From Aphelenchoides besseyi (Eukaryota > Nematoda > Chromadorea > Rhabditida > Aphelenchoididae): a DNA stretch of 64,000 nucleotides. The notes below the pieces were generated by a model. It was not told the origin of the DNA. It worked only from the letters and a program-made list of their open reading frames with translations, and made no database searches. Where the stretch lies: contig JAMPIQ010000003.1 of the NCBI GenBank assembly GCA_024699855.1, forward strand, positions 1,674,001-1,738,000. Reading direction: 5' to 3'. The position numbers and the translations under genes are program-made. Below are positions 22,484 through 35,302 of the stretch, piece after piece. Position 1 is the first letter of the stretch. The number at the start of each line of letters is the position of its first letter.

Positions 22484-24603
22484 CAATGTGATGTAACGGA
22501 CAAATGGGGAAATATTAAGATGTGTCGCGGTTTGGACGGTGACTAAATTGATTGAATCGGGAGTACAATGAAGAACTCATAAAGGACAGTTTAATGGATA
22601 GATCAAACTTTGAATCAAAACACAGCGATAAATCTTTACTCTTCTCATGGTGTGGTCGAAATCCAAAAGCTAGAATAATCCGCAACATTCTGGACGTCGA
22701 GAAAAAAGACTTAACGATAACGTTTGGAAATTAGATGCGGCGGTTTGGGATTGCATGTTTTCGCGGTCGGAGGGGATAGTCGCGACAGTCGTCAAGTCGA
22801 ATTGCTGTTCACAGTTTAAACTTCTTTGTTTGTAGCTACCATTGGTTTTGGAATTTTCGATGGAGTATTGCGGGGCAGAAGGCTAATCATGGTTGTGGAA
22901 TTTGCAGCTATCGCAGATGATTGAAGATGTGGATTGATGGGCTGATTTTGAGTTGAATTAGCGAACGAAACGGCGTCGACCGAACGTGTTAAAGCGTTGG
23001 TCGTCGAGTTAACGAACAACAAATGAACGATAGTACCCAAAGATTATTCCGATAGTTTTTTGGTTTGATCATCGTCAAAATTAATTCTTTCAATTCATAT
23101 GATTATAACGGATACTTGTCTATCTTCCAAGTTCTGCCAACGAAAACACTTGGCATTGTAGTAACTTTCAATAAATTTCAATAAGACGGAATAAGGATAA
23201 ATTTTGCGATAATCCGTGTTGTGGTTGGAGCTCGGCGCCTTTAGGAACGGAATAAAGTGGAAATATTTATTGGGTATAAGGATAACAATCAAAAGAAGAA
23301 TGCGAAAAGCGAAAAAAGAGAGCAACAAAAACAGACTGTCGACCGTTGGGGCTACTGCTGAGCGAACCCCAGTCAACAAGCGAACGGTTGAAAAGCAAAG
23401 GAGGCAATGAGACGGCGGACAATTGTTTGGGGAGTCAGTGGAGGTCTTAGGGCAATTTACGATTGGCTCAAACACAACAACTGACTTGCCCAAATCCTTG
23501 ACCAACGGAATTGCCAAACCAATAAGTGTCCAACCAACCACCGACTCTGAGCTTTGAAACAACAACCACTATTGAGTTTGACTTCCATCAACGTACAACG
23601 ATTCGAATTTGTTGCGACAATTTATCTTCAGAAGTGACGATCCATGTTCTCGTAAATGCAACGACCAACGTTTTTGTCGACCACCGATTTGTTGGGTCAC
23701 AGGTGCCAACAAGAATGCGATATTGACGAGACACGGGATTTGCTCATGAATCAATTTCCACCCGATGCATCATGTAGTTTTCTCGACCCTTCGTATCCAA
23801 GAGAAGTCAACGGAAATACTCAAACTTGGATTGATAAACCTTTATAACAACATATAATTGCGACTGAACAATCTCGATAACAACACCGAGATCTTAAGGG
23901 TCACTGAGGAGTAAACAAACAACAATCTTTTGACCAATCAATCTCCAGAAATATTCACGAACGGACAAAGCGAAAAAAGGACCTCCGACTCACATCGTCG
24001 GTCAGTGAAATCGAATTGGTTCCCTCGCTTGTGACTTGGAATTTGACAATCGACTTTTTGTGTTAAAAATGTTTCAATTAAAAGGCTGAGTGCCAGAAAC
24101 AGACCTCAGTTCTTGAGTCAGAAGTTCGAAGGTGCCTAGCAAAGCGACTGCTGTATTCAGAAGAAAAGCACCAGGAATCTCCGGATAGAATCTCTTGACA
24201 TAATCAATGGAGAGGCAAAGAAGAAAAACCTATTGACGACAATCAACACTCCGAACAAACCACAAAGCGGTCGCTCGAACTTTCGCTTCTTTTCACAAAT
24301 CGGGGGTTTGGACTTTCAGTTTAATGCGAAGGTGTGATAACAAGGATCAAATAACAATGACCTTTCTCGTCAATCACGTGAACTTTATGCAATTGAATAT
24401 GTTGATCGGATTAACAAACACAATAGTTTTCGGTTCAAAAGATGTGAAGGTGGAAGAGATGTTCGGAGCCAAATTGAACTCGATGTCAGCAGTTGCTTCC
24501 TGAATTGTCAATGAGCTCAAGTGGGTCGATTTGATGTAAGAATTGGAGTATAAAAACGAGCTCTGTCGTTCAATTCTTCATCACAGCCTTTGCCTTCGAA
24601 AAA
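22484..24603. other. Gene-poor region
   Basis: The longest ORF is 156 codons (23095-23565 minus), hydrophobic but without recognisable family, and a weak coding candidate. A TATA sequence at about 24548 (TATAAAAA) belongs to the next gene. Confidence 0.35.
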
Positions 24604-24882
24604 ATGTTCACTCAACAATTGGTTGCGGTTCTTCTTGCCATTGGATTCGTGAGTTCATGTCTTCTGTTCTGTTATTCGTTGTTGTTTTAGTTGATGGCAA
24701 CCTTCGTTGTCTCTGCCCCCGTTGATGTTGGAAACGTGGTTGGTGAGGTTGGAGAAGTTGCCAGTGGACTGGGAGAATTGGCAAGTGGTGTGGTTGGAAG
24801 CGGTGCGGAAGTCAGTTCAGTTATCGACCAATTGATTGAATTGCTCGAAAAGCAAGCAAGCAACGTCGAAGGCTCTGGATAG
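24604..24882 (+). CDS. Small secreted protein, Gly/Val/Glu-rich
   Basis: Two exons (24604-24648, 24691-24882; GTGAGT-TTTTAG intron of 42 nt) give about 78 residues. The N-terminus MFTQQLVAVLLAIGF plus LMATFVVSA is a strong signal peptide with an alanine cleavage site. The mature part is short near-repeats of V-G-E-V-x-S-G-L-G-E-L and ends in an amphipathic helix (VIDQLIELLEKQASNVEG). TATAAAAA at 24548 and a CAG about 30 bases before the ATG look like a core promoter. The gene at 57693-58331 has a similar design. No known function. Confidence 0.65.
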
Positions 24883-25127
24883 GGACTTTCTCTTTGAATC
24901 GAAATTAGGAACAAATAAATTCATTGCATTAGCTCGTTGTGTTTGCTCGCAACAAATGAAAAGCATAATTGAAGATGTTTCTATGTATTCCCAGGAATAC
25001 GAACGGTTTGTGGATCTTAAGCATCTTCAAGAACACTCACTCTACAGCAACTTTCTATTTCTGGGCTTAGAGATTAGACAGAGATGTGCATCAAGCATTC
25101 AGTCAACAAAGTTTATTACAGAAATAA

Positions 25128-25360
25128 TCAACATTTAAGAGCCGAATAGACACGCATCAACAATACCTTTGAATACAAGAGACTTTCTATTTCCGTCGAG
25201 CTCATGATCAACTTGTAGTTCTCGGCACTGCATTTGACGAACTTCAAAGCAAAGTCGATGAGTTCCGGGTCGTCGTGTTTCACAGCCACGTTTTCCAAAG
25301 AGAACGTGCGCTTCAACGACTTCAAAAATGACTTCTGAAACACAAACAATAAAAACAAGC
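25128..25360 (-). pseudogene. BTB C-terminal (BACK-like) fragment
   Basis: A single open exon gives KSFLKSLKRTFSLENVAVKH, DDPELIDFALKFVKCSAE and NYKLIMSSTEIESLL. This is the helical region that follows a BTB fold, closely like SRIAKENVADVLVLAAQHDD in the gene at 54804-56424. The BTB fold itself is not found upstream (25380-25600), where only a short piece such as YDCVHVKMIGDEKP is visible. A leftover of a MATH/BTB duplication is the simplest reading. Confidence 0.5.
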
Positions 25361-25799
25361 TCTTCAATTACCAGTTATGGCCTTCTAACGCGGTGGACTC
25401 ATTAACGATAATTTTTGAATTTGTAGTTGACTCAACAACCATTATGTTTCCAAGGCATTACGTCCAGCAATAAAGCTCGTTCAAACAAATAGCACTTCAA
25501 TAATCATAACCGGCTTTTCGTCGCCAATCATTTTCACATGAACGCAATCGTATTTCTTGCAGCTGATTGGGAACAACAAAGGCGGTTATTCACTAGAGGT
25601 CATCGGTGTTTGGATAATTGAGAGGAACGCGGTTTGAAATTTTGGACTAACAAAGGAGCTTGGCGTGGTCAGTGAGGTTGGAAACTGACCTCGAGTAATG
25701 CGGAGGCAAAGAGTCCGAGGTATAAGAGGCCCTGAATGGAAGCAAGTTTCATCAGTTATTGAACGGTCACCTTTGTGCAGATCGGGAAATGATCGAAGC

Positions 25800-26982
25800 G
25801 AAAGATTGAAAAAAGAATTTATTTGACATCGCGACCTACAAAAACTTGGACGCTCAGGTAAGAACCAAATTGTTTCATTTTTTATTTTGTTGATTTCAGG
25901 CTGTTGCAATTAGCAGCCTAATCGGCTTATCTTGCGATAAACTGTGTAGCCATTTGATGGTGCAGTTTTGTCGTAAAAGAGCACTAGTGAATACAACTCT
26001 TGTTTTGTACGCCAAGGTGATCGGTTTGGTTCGGGACGAGAAGCTTGCGACCAGATTGTGAAGATTGTTCATGAAAATATGGTGGACGAGGAAGTAAAAG
26101 AAGAACTTTGAAACATTGGGACATTCATTGGTCGGTTGGCTTTGGCACATGGGATTCCAATTCTCCCTATTACTGCCGACTTCCAAAGGATGTTACTTGA
26201 TTATATGGCCTCGCAGACTCCACAACAGATTTTTCTTATGATCGTTTTGATCATACAATTTTTCGAGCCCCGCGAACGGAACATTGTAAGTCTGAAATAC
26301 ATAGTTTCCAATTAATCTTTACTTTAGATTTTCAAAAAAGACTGCCCTTGGGTCTCTCGTATCATCGCGGTGTTGAAGGAGATTCACGACGACCACCAAA
26401 CAGACATTTCCGTTCGGTGGGAAATTGATCGCTTTTTGGAGAACTTGGACAACACAACATCTACTACCAACAACAAGCAATCGTTTCCTGATGAAAGTCG
26501 AATGAATGAACTGACAAGCACAAATAACTCTAAAGAATCAACATATCATCAATACGACTACTCTTCGTCACCAAATGATTGCACTCGGAATTATTACGCC
26601 GAGAACACGTATGATGTGGATATGGATGCAGAAGGAAATCCAATTGTGCCGCCAATGAGTCAACAGCTCTCAACACCACAATTTCTTGAAGCATTTCAAC
26701 AACCTTTTTGTGCTTCTGATTGGAGTATGCCGGAAGTAACAAACGCTCACAGCGTGTTATTTAATACGAATTTCCCATCAACTTGACCTTACTATTGGTC
26801 TCAACAACATAGCAATCCGCCTGTCTTTTTTTCCGGAGGTTGGTTTTCAATGATTTTCAATTAAACTTTTTGGGGTTTTAGTTCCGAACAATAATAACCT
26901 CGATGGAATGTTCATTCAGCCTTTGATTTCTCCTTTGGACTTCTGTGATGCGCCGGGTTTCTTCATTTATCCACCTCAATGA
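25800..26982 (+). pseudogene. CNOT1/NOT1 MIF4G-like gene with in-frame TGA codons
   Basis: After splicing at TTTCAG (25899) the exon reads SCDKLCSHLMVQFCRKRA. A 37-nt GTGATC-ACCAG intron leads to IVKIVHENMVDEEVKEEL, then NIGTFIGRLALAHGIPIL, MIVLIIQFFEPRERNI, intron, IFKKDCPWVSRIIAVLKEIH. This follows the CNOT1 pattern [20 protein letters not shown] and NPWTMAIMNVLAELH of the CAF1-binding MIF4G domain. The CCR4-NOT scaffold normally exceeds 2000 residues; here only this piece exists, followed by a Ser/Asn/Gln-rich tail. Three TGA codons lie in the otherwise continuous frame: 25807-25809, 26109-26111 (where CNOT1 has K in LKNLG) and 26784-26786, after which the tail continues across an intron to 26982. 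Best read as a decayed partial paralogue. Confidence 0.6.
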
Positions 26983-28003
26983 AGCAATGGAGATCGTGTT
27001 TCCTTATTAATCAACATTTTCTGTTTAACTGTGTTGTTTTTTTTGATTCATAAACTTGTTTCTTTAAAGATTTGCAACTAAATGAAAATGATTATAAGAA
27101 AGTAACTTCTATTGGGTTGATGAGTGTAGTTTTCTATAGCAACGTAAAGCGATTGCAATTGTTGTTGGGATTCATGTTTCACTTGTTCTAAAACACCAAC
27201 ACTTGGTGACAACAATTCAGTCACAGCAACCTCTCCATTCGACCCCTTTGCTTCTAAATCGTAACGACTGTTAACATAAACACCGAAAAACAAGACCAAG
27301 TAATTCATTGGCTATGAACACGAACGGAACTTCCGAGTAAGTGATGGACAATCACTATTGACACTCAATCAAAATCAGTGTTTATTTCATGTGTCTAAGT
27401 CGAACAAAGAAGTCGTATGTACTCGGATGGATTTTGTTTGCCGTCCATGTTCTTCAACACGAATTCGCTTTTCTGTTGCGAAGATTCTTCGACCTTCTCG
27501 ATTGGTTGTGCGACTTCTGGTTTCTTCCTCGTTTTCATCATCCTGAACTCGAGAAGTAATCTCCAAACACAAAGTTAACTGTCGTTCTCAACTTGTTCCT
27601 TTTTCTTGTTCTTGGTCAACTCCTCCAATTTGGCGATCATATCGACATTCACGCGACATAACATTTGTATTTAAGTCATGAGCTTCGAATTGAAAGGTCG
27701 AGCTGACTAAGGAACAGCCAATTTACCTTCTGTTTAATCGGCACATGCGGCATTCCGTTCTTTTGCAAATTAATCGGCTTTGTGCATTTGAAAAGATTGC
27801 TCTCGAATTCCGTTCCAGAAACTGCTTCGTAAGCGACCAAAGAGGTCCGCGTTTTTGTTGTCCATTTTCTTTGTAAACACGAGCAGAGAGCAAAAAGGTC
27901 GACTGATTTCAAAGTCTTAGACGTTCGACTGACGACCTTTAATTGATTTCCTTCAATCAAGCAATTTTCATCAAAAACAAGTTTATTGGCTTTCAGAATT
28001 TGT
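26983..28003. other. Intergenic with weak coding candidates on the minus strand
   Basis: A 76-codon minus ORF (27078-27308) starts MNYLVLFFGVYVNS, a possible short signal peptide, with no recognised domain. Around 27387-27960 minus-strand exons can be drawn (a piece ending in AKLEELTKNKKKEQVEND with a stop near 27580) but the frame is ambiguous and I do not assign a product. Confidence 0.3.
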
Positions 28004-28768
<765 letters not shown>

Positions 28769-28967
28769 TCAGAAAAAAAGCGTCGAATTGGACTCACGAA
28801 GTCACGTGAATAACCGACTCGATTTGATATTGACAGCAACCAACCCATTCACTAACAGATTCTGTTAACCCCATCAATTCAAACCATCTACTTTTACTTC
28901 AACACCACAATTTAACTTTGACAAAAACAAGTTTATTCATCAAATTCATTAATTCGTTCCAATTTGT

Positions 28968-28983
28968 AGCCCTAAAAAGGGCT
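28968..28983 (-). terminator. Histone 3' stem-loop of H2A
   Basis: Same AGCCCT-TTTT-AGGGCT hairpin as at H3, about 60 bases after the expected H2A stop; AATAAA follows at 28932-28937. Confidence 0.9.
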
Positions 28984-29043
28984 GTTTTGGATCAGAAGTT
29001 GGTTGGTCAGCAGATCGCTTTCGAGCTCAACAGTTGAGAGCGT

Positions 29044-29467
29044 TTAAGCGTGTTCGGTCGTCTTCTTGGGCAGAAGAACGGTATTGATGTTCGGCAACAC
29101 TCCGCCTTGAGATCGTAACACCCGAGAGCAATTTGTTCAATTCTTCGTCGTTGCGGACTGAAAACACGAGAAATCACATGAATTGATCAGAAGTGAACTT
29201 ACCGGCCAATTGCAAATGTCGCGGGTTGATACGAGTCTTCTTGTTGTCACGGGCAGCATTGCCGGCCAACTCGAGAACTTCGGCAGCCAAGTACTCCAAG
29301 ACAGCGGCGACGTAGACTGGAGCTCCGGCTCCAACTCGCTCGGCGTAGTGTCCTTTGCGGAGAAGACGATGCAACCGACCAACTGGAAATTGAAGCCCCG
29401 CACGAGATGAACGGGATTTGGCCTTTCCGCCGGTCTTCGCTTTTCCACCTTTGCCACGTCCAGACAT
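29044..29467 (-). CDS. H2A: Histone H2A (frameshifted in exon 2)
   Basis: Core histone. Exon 1 (29467-29203) encodes [20 protein letters not shown] through the acidic-patch helices to [15 protein letters not shown] intron of 45 nt leads to exon 2 (29157-29044) starting [16 protein letters not shown]. There the sequence lacks two bases relative to the near-invariant TIAQGGVLPN: in the given frame it becomes SRRSVAEH, while the alternative frame reads [20 protein letters not shown] and stops at 29044-29046, as expected of H2A. The lesion lies at about 29106-29114. Given how conserved H2A is, a sequencing error or a recently disabled copy are the two options. TATA box at 29548, stem-loop at 28968. 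Confidence 0.93.
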
Positions 29468-29547
29468 GTTGTTGATCGAAAGCTGAGAGCTTGGGAGAAG
29501 AGAACTAACGGAGAGTTCGGTGACTAGAACGCCGTCCGAGCAGCCCT

Positions 29548-29553
29548 TTTATA
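29548..29553 (-). promoter_or_regulatory. TATA box of H2A
   Basis: TATAAAAG on the minus strand about 80 bases upstream of the H2A ATG. Confidence 0.75.
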
Positions 29554-29852
29554 CTCATCGGTGGAGTGCCGAGTGGGCGGAGTTGACGCCGAAATGTGAG
29601 TGGCGGTCGAAAATGGCGGGAAAATGCACGGAGTTCGAAAGCTGACGAATTGAAATGAACGTTAGAAAGATGGCCAATTCGTCTCCTACAAACAAAATTA
29701 GTGAAAGAGAATGTTCAGAATTTGAAATGAGATCACATCTCGTTAACAGAATGAAAACTCAAATTGCACTCTTCTTTTCAGTTCGAATTTCATTGGTCAA
29801 TACAACTGTCAAGAACACATTTGTTTATTCGATTTCTATTTAATGGGGTTGT

Positions 29853-29868
29853 AGCCCTAAGAAGGGCT
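29853..29868 (-). terminator. Histone 3' stem-loop of H4
   Basis: AGCCCTTCTTAGGGCT on the minus strand: the same stem with a UUCU loop, about 57 bases after the H4 stop; AATAAA at 29824-29829. Confidence 0.9.
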
Positions 29869-29925
29869 GTTTGGGATCAGAAAGTTGGGAGATGAAGTCG
29901 TTCGTCATCTTCGAGATCATCGGAC

Positions 29926-30831
<906 letters not shown>

Positions 30832-31876
30832 TTAGAACTCGCCAAAGTCTTCGGTTGGGGCATCGGACAGTTCGGACTCGCTGCTCGTGTCTTCAGTCGG
30901 ATCAGCGAGTTTTCTCTTTCGCGGCGCGGATTCTTGACCGCCCTCCACTGTCCAAGGAAACGCGGCTGTGTTTTGAAGTTGGTCGTAGTTAGTGCAACCG
31001 AGATTCTTCAGAGTTTCTTTTGTGCGCTGAAACCAAAAGCTCATTCACGTTGTTCGATTGGAACTCACCTTGTCGATCATCATCGCTTCTTTCCTCTCGC
31101 AATTGAATTTTCCACGATCGTATTTGTGATCCTCCTTTTCGTGTTCATTGCGAAGCTTTGCCGTGGCTTTTTGGATTCCACAGCAAGAACAAACATAAAG
31201 ATCAGCAAGCTTATGACCGTCCTCGTGAAGATGCCGTTTGCTTCTGCTTTTAAAGTCGTCTCTTCCACAATAGGAACATGGTTTCTAAAACAAATTATCA
31301 TCTATTCATTCAATCTTTTGAACTTACATCATCAAACGGCGGCGGCACCGGCCGATTTACTTTCTGAAGACGCTTGATCTCCGATTTCGTAGCTTCGCTC
31401 GGCCCCCTTTTATCTAGTGTTCCATTCTCCTGCACGTGAACCAACTTGAAACCAACGTTGAAGATATCATTCAACTGGTCCTGAAAAAGACCATGAGTAC
31501 AGGAATCTAATACAAACAACCTGGTGGATTCTGGCGATTCCTGTTTCCGCGTGTCCAGTTCGGCGTTCAAATCCGTGCATACTCTTCTCGTGGGCATTGC
31601 GACTGGTGAATGACGGGGACTGAATACCGCAGATCGAGCATTTAAAGCCATCGGTTTTTTGGTGTGCTTTTTGATGAGCTGGTATGGCTTCTGAATTCTC
31701 CAACACGACCCCACAATCCCGACATGCGCGCTGAAAAACAATAAGAGAAGTCAGTCGTAAATGTCTGTACAACTCACCGAAAGAGTGAAAATATTTACAC
31801 TCACATGTGAGTTCGTGTTCTTCGAATCATTGCTTTCCGACTCGGAAAACTCGTGTTCCGAATCACTGCAGGCCAT
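30832..31876 (-). CDS. C2H2 zinc-finger protein (four fingers)
   Basis: Five exons from the ATG at 31876 (MACSDSEHEFSESESNDSK, acidic). Exon 2 has two fingers: CRDCGVVLENSEAIPAHQKAH and CSICGIQ with HEKSMH. An exon starting DQLNDIFNVGFKLVHVQENG follows, then two more fingers, CSYCGRDDFKSRSKRHLHED-GH and CSCCGIQ with HEKEDH. The last exon is Ser/Glu-rich with PRKRKL, a likely nuclear localisation signal. Introns use GTGAGT or GTAAGT donors and TTTCAG acceptors; one donor is GTTGTT. Likely a nuclear nucleic-acid-binding protein; targets unknown. The fragment at 32850-33170 shares the HGKF-C pattern and may be a partial relative. Confidence 0.8.
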
Positions 31877-32176
31877 TTTGTTTGTTGATGGCGATCTGAT
31901 CTGAAATCTCGCAACATAAGTTCAGAAACAACTTGCGAGTTCACGGCAAAGCAAACGATCGAAGGAACGCAGAAGGAAGGTCGTGGACAACAACCCACTT
32001 GTCCGAATCTTTCAGATGAATCTGAAGAGTCGGGGTTGAGATCGAAATTGAATGTCCATTTGAACAGAAACAACCGAAGAGCTCTGCGAAGAACAAGAGA
32101 GAAGTTCAACCAAACAAAAGGAGGAAGTGAATCGATGGTAGTCGTTTATGTGAATCGAAAATGGGCGGATGGATGA

Positions 32177-32584
32177 GTGGGGCACAAAAGGCAATTCGAT
32201 GCACAACAACAAGACGATCAGACTCATGAGAGTAAGCGGCGATTGAGGAGCTCATCGAAAGTTCCCGAACCAACTTCAATACACCGCGAAGGTTTTGCTG
32301 CTCATCGAACGCCTAAGAAGCAGAAGAAATGGGCAGGAATGGTCGGCGGATGTTTTTGTGTTTTGACGGCGATTGTGTTCGTGGTCGCTTTCCGTTCTCC
32401 CGCCGCATTTCACTCACACAATCGACTAACAGCAAAAGCACAACGGCCACTACTCCACATCTCCGTGGTCAGGAAGTACGAACATTCGGTTGTCCATCAG
32501 TTCGAACAGATTTGCATAAACCCAATCAAAATGAAAGATCCGACAAAGTTGTTATCTCTTGGTGTGTGTTCACTGGCCAACTGA
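32177..32584 (+). CDS. Possible single-pass membrane protein
   Basis: A single-exon frame of 135 codons: a basic Gln/Ser-rich N-terminus (MGHKRQFDAQQQDDQ), a hydrophobic stretch MVGGCFCVLTAIVFVVAF at about residues 55-72, then a short lumenal tail. No family recognised. A second frame downstream (VVISWCVFTGQLIVVY, then ELSSLTDVEAALLNCLP after a stop) also looks coding, so a larger damaged gene may lie here. Confidence 0.3.
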   Translation: MGHKRQFDAQQQDDQTHESKRRLRSSSKVPEPTSIHREGFAAHRTPKKQKKWAGMVGGCFCVLTAIVFVVAFRSPAAFHSHNRLTAKAQRPLLHISVVRKYEHSVVHQFEQICINPIKMKDPTKLLSLGVCSLAN

Positions 32585-32849
32585 TTGTGGTCTACACTTA
32601 AGAGTTGTCTTCGTTGACTGATGTTGAAGCGGCGTTGTTGAACTGTTTGCCCTCGTCAAATAGTCGATTGCCAATTGTCTCCATCATTCCACAGGCTCAA
32701 ATCAAGATCAACGAATTCAATTAACTCGGGTGTTTGACATTGGAAGCAAATAAACACGTCGAAAACATATTTTGATTGTTGTGATTATAAGAATTGATGT
32801 CAACTTGTCAGTTTATGTACTCAAGTTTCGATCACATCATGCCAGTAAA

Positions 32850-33170
32850 TTAAGGTTTATTGTTAGACGACACAACGATTATTGCTTTTGAAAGGAATCT
32901 CCTTGTTGGGAACCGAAACCATTGGGTTGATTTCTGTCGCCATTGTTTTGTGATCCACCAAATTAAGAGCCACCTTGATCGCCGAAAGGCGGTTGGTTGT
33001 CCAAAGTGTTTTTGAGTGTCACGTTCAAGCAGAATCTTTTGACCTTCAAATGAAACTGAGCAAATTTGGCAAAAAACTTCAGTTGGAAGATTGACGTTCT
33101 GATGTACGGCCATGTTTCTCAGTTTGCAATCGAATTTGCCGTGATCTCGGACGCGAATGAAAACATACAC
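32850..33170 (-). pseudogene. C2H2 zinc-finger-like fragment
   Basis: An open frame reads RVRDHGKFDCKLRNMAVHQ, then FCQICSVSFEGQ with a spaced H near KHFG. The first part resembles HKYDRGKFNCERKEAM of the neighbouring zinc-finger gene. The rest is not finger-like and no upstream exons are evident. Probably a decayed partial copy. Confidence 0.3.
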
Positions 33171-33329
33171 TCGACTTTTCTGCCTTCAGATCATCAACTT
33201 TCTTTTCGTGGCTAGTTAATTTCTTTCCTCGAACTTGCTACTATTTCGTATGTAACAGAACTCAAGCTGTTTGATTTCAGTGCCTCTGATATGAAATGTC
33301 AAATTTCGTCAGAGTTTGGCGCCATTGAG

Positions 33330-34351
33330 TGATCAGCCCAAAAAGGCCCAAATCGAAGATACGTTCGTGATGGTGTATTCGGACGAGTGCTTCGTGATCC
33401 GAACGTTCAATTCTACGTTCGTGTCACTCCGAAGTTCCCGATTGAAAACGAGAAAACCGAGTTTTGATCCACCCTCCAGTTTACGGAGAATCATGGCTAC
33501 CGGAAATTATGACCGAATACGAACTGTGTTCGGAACGAGACGATGGAAGAGAGACCGAATTACAACGTGACTTTTTCTTCGTTATTTTCCCAGTTTGCCC
33601 TTCAGATTTTGCTACCGAATTCAAAGAGCTTGGTCTCAAGTCGGACAGCTATCGGGGCTTAACAACCGAAGAGTTTCAAAAGGTGGCTGAAGATCGGGAA
33701 GTTTTCATCGGTTGTCGAATTCTTATGAACACTGTGGCAGATGATGACGGCAAGGCTGTAGATGTGAAGCTTGCAATGAAGGTCAGTTTCTTCCAAAGAT
33801 CTAGATTTTGTTCAGAGCTTTCATGCTCTTAAATAGCTGATGCGTAAGTCACAGACTGCTAGTCATTGAAACGATTCAGAAGATAATCTTACAAAAACTC
33901 GAACTTTGTAAATTTGGGCTTGTAGTGTACGTCGAATCGCTACAAATAAATCTCGTGAAGATGTATGGTAAGGGAACAGTGTGTACAACAACAGCGATTT
34001 CGGCCATCATTTTTAGATTTCATTCCGATGGACGAACTGAAGGAATTAGTAAACGATCAATCATTTACAGTTAATTGTCAAGTTGAACTGGTTACGATGA
34101 ACTACAGCAACCAACCCTCGAAGGTTCGATCAAATCAAGCAAACGGTCGAAACGTCTCGAAAACTCCAACAAACGTCCGCCCAAGTTTCAATCCTCGATC
34201 GTCACCAAAACGTCGTCGGGAAACAGTAGACACAAAGTGAGTGGAAGTCTTGATAGTACGTTTTAACTTCTATTATCATTTTAGTCGGACACCTGTGATC
34301 TCATCTGATTCTGAAACGGATGTCACAAGTTCAACGAGTGAAGAAATTTAG
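33330..34351 (+). pseudogene. MATH-like gene with a frameshift
   Basis: Reads LRDPNVQFYVRVTPKFPIE up to an in-frame TGA near 33463, while the neighbouring frame continues LIHPPVYGESWLPEIMTEYE and SDFATEFKELGLKSDSYRG. A later exon gives FLDFIPMDELKELVNDQSF then TVNCQVELV, the end of a MATH/TRAF-type sandwich, followed by a Ser/Pro/Arg-rich tail spliced (GTGAGT-TTTTAG) to SSDSETDVTSSTSEE and a stop at 34351. MATH identification rests on pattern only. The single-base frame change at TTTTG could be an error. Confidence 0.35.
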
Positions 34352-34735
34352 AGCTTCTGTTTGAACCATCAATTTACGGACTACAAAATTTCCACATCAG
34401 CCAATGAGAACAAGTACTTCTTTAACGTAAGTTATAACGACTTGAATACTTTAAAGCTTCCTCTTCAGATTCATCGTAACATTTGAGCATCGAAATCTGG
34501 CAACTTCAAAAACTACTCCCTTGAGAACAACCGAACATCGACCGACAACGCCGGTGCCTACGTGATCTTGGCTATGGAAACAAGTGATACTGAAATGACG
34601 AAGTTGATGAAAAAGTTCGTCCGAAGCTCATCTGACAACCACTCGAAGATCTGTTCTTTAAAAGACTTTCATTCGTTACTCGAAATCAACGCCGAAGAGT
34701 TCCAGAAAGCAATCGATTTCTATACCAGCTCCTGA
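34352..34735 (+). pseudogene. Fragment related to the MATH-like gene
   Basis: Pieces such as NAGAYVILAMETSDTEMTKL and FHSLLEINAEEFQKAIDFY are open to a TGA at 34735, interrupted by a TGA near 34484. LLEINAEEFQKAID resembles RGLTTEEFQKVAED in the preceding gene, which suggests a damaged tandem copy. Confidence 0.25.
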
Positions 34736-35302
34736 ATGATGCTGAAACTTATTAATTCTTGTTTTTGTTAAGTCTTTCTGTTAATATTCATACCGAAATT
34801 AAATCAGTAAATTGTACACAATATGAACCGTTATTTGATAGTTGAAATGATATCCATACACGCATAGTAATCCGAATGGTCCTAAGCAATTCAGTTCGTA
34901 AGTTTCGAATCTTAAGAATCAATCATCTGCTTTTGTATTTAACTACAAACGAATGTGTCCAGTTGCTTATTGCAAAATAAGAATCCGAAATTGCACGGGT
35001 CAACGTATTTTACTTGCAAGTGAACGTGGCATAATTGAATTCTGTTGTCATTTAGCAGACGTAACAAGATTTCTTAATTCGCTCTACTTCTAACTCTTGG
35101 TGAATCGAAGGAATTGACGTGGGCTGCTAACTCATTTACTCGCTAGACGTCTTGAACATTTGACTTTACACAACAGTTGTCGTTGTTTTGATCAATATCC
35201 CTTACAGACGTTGTAATCCGATTTAGTCTGAAATGAAAAGTAGAGTGAAAGTTGGTTAAACGGTAACTGCGGGTTTCTATTGTTACGTTGTCTTTGTTTA
35301 AG
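34736..35302. other. Intergenic; nothing recognised
   Basis: AT-rich. The last 25 bases before the next ATG are shared with 46219-46243 and belong to a duplicated receptor 5' end. Confidence 0.5.

Noticed and set aside
23095..23565. 156-codon hydrophobic minus-strand ORF
   Set aside because: No introns, no signal architecture and no recognisable family; the hydrophobic run comes from a T-rich stretch. Kept only as an unassigned region.
25800..26982. TGA reassigned as a sense codon
   Set aside because: Genes in the window with clean structure (for example the peptidase at 17380-17382 and the receptor at 9523) end at TGA, so TGA works as stop here.
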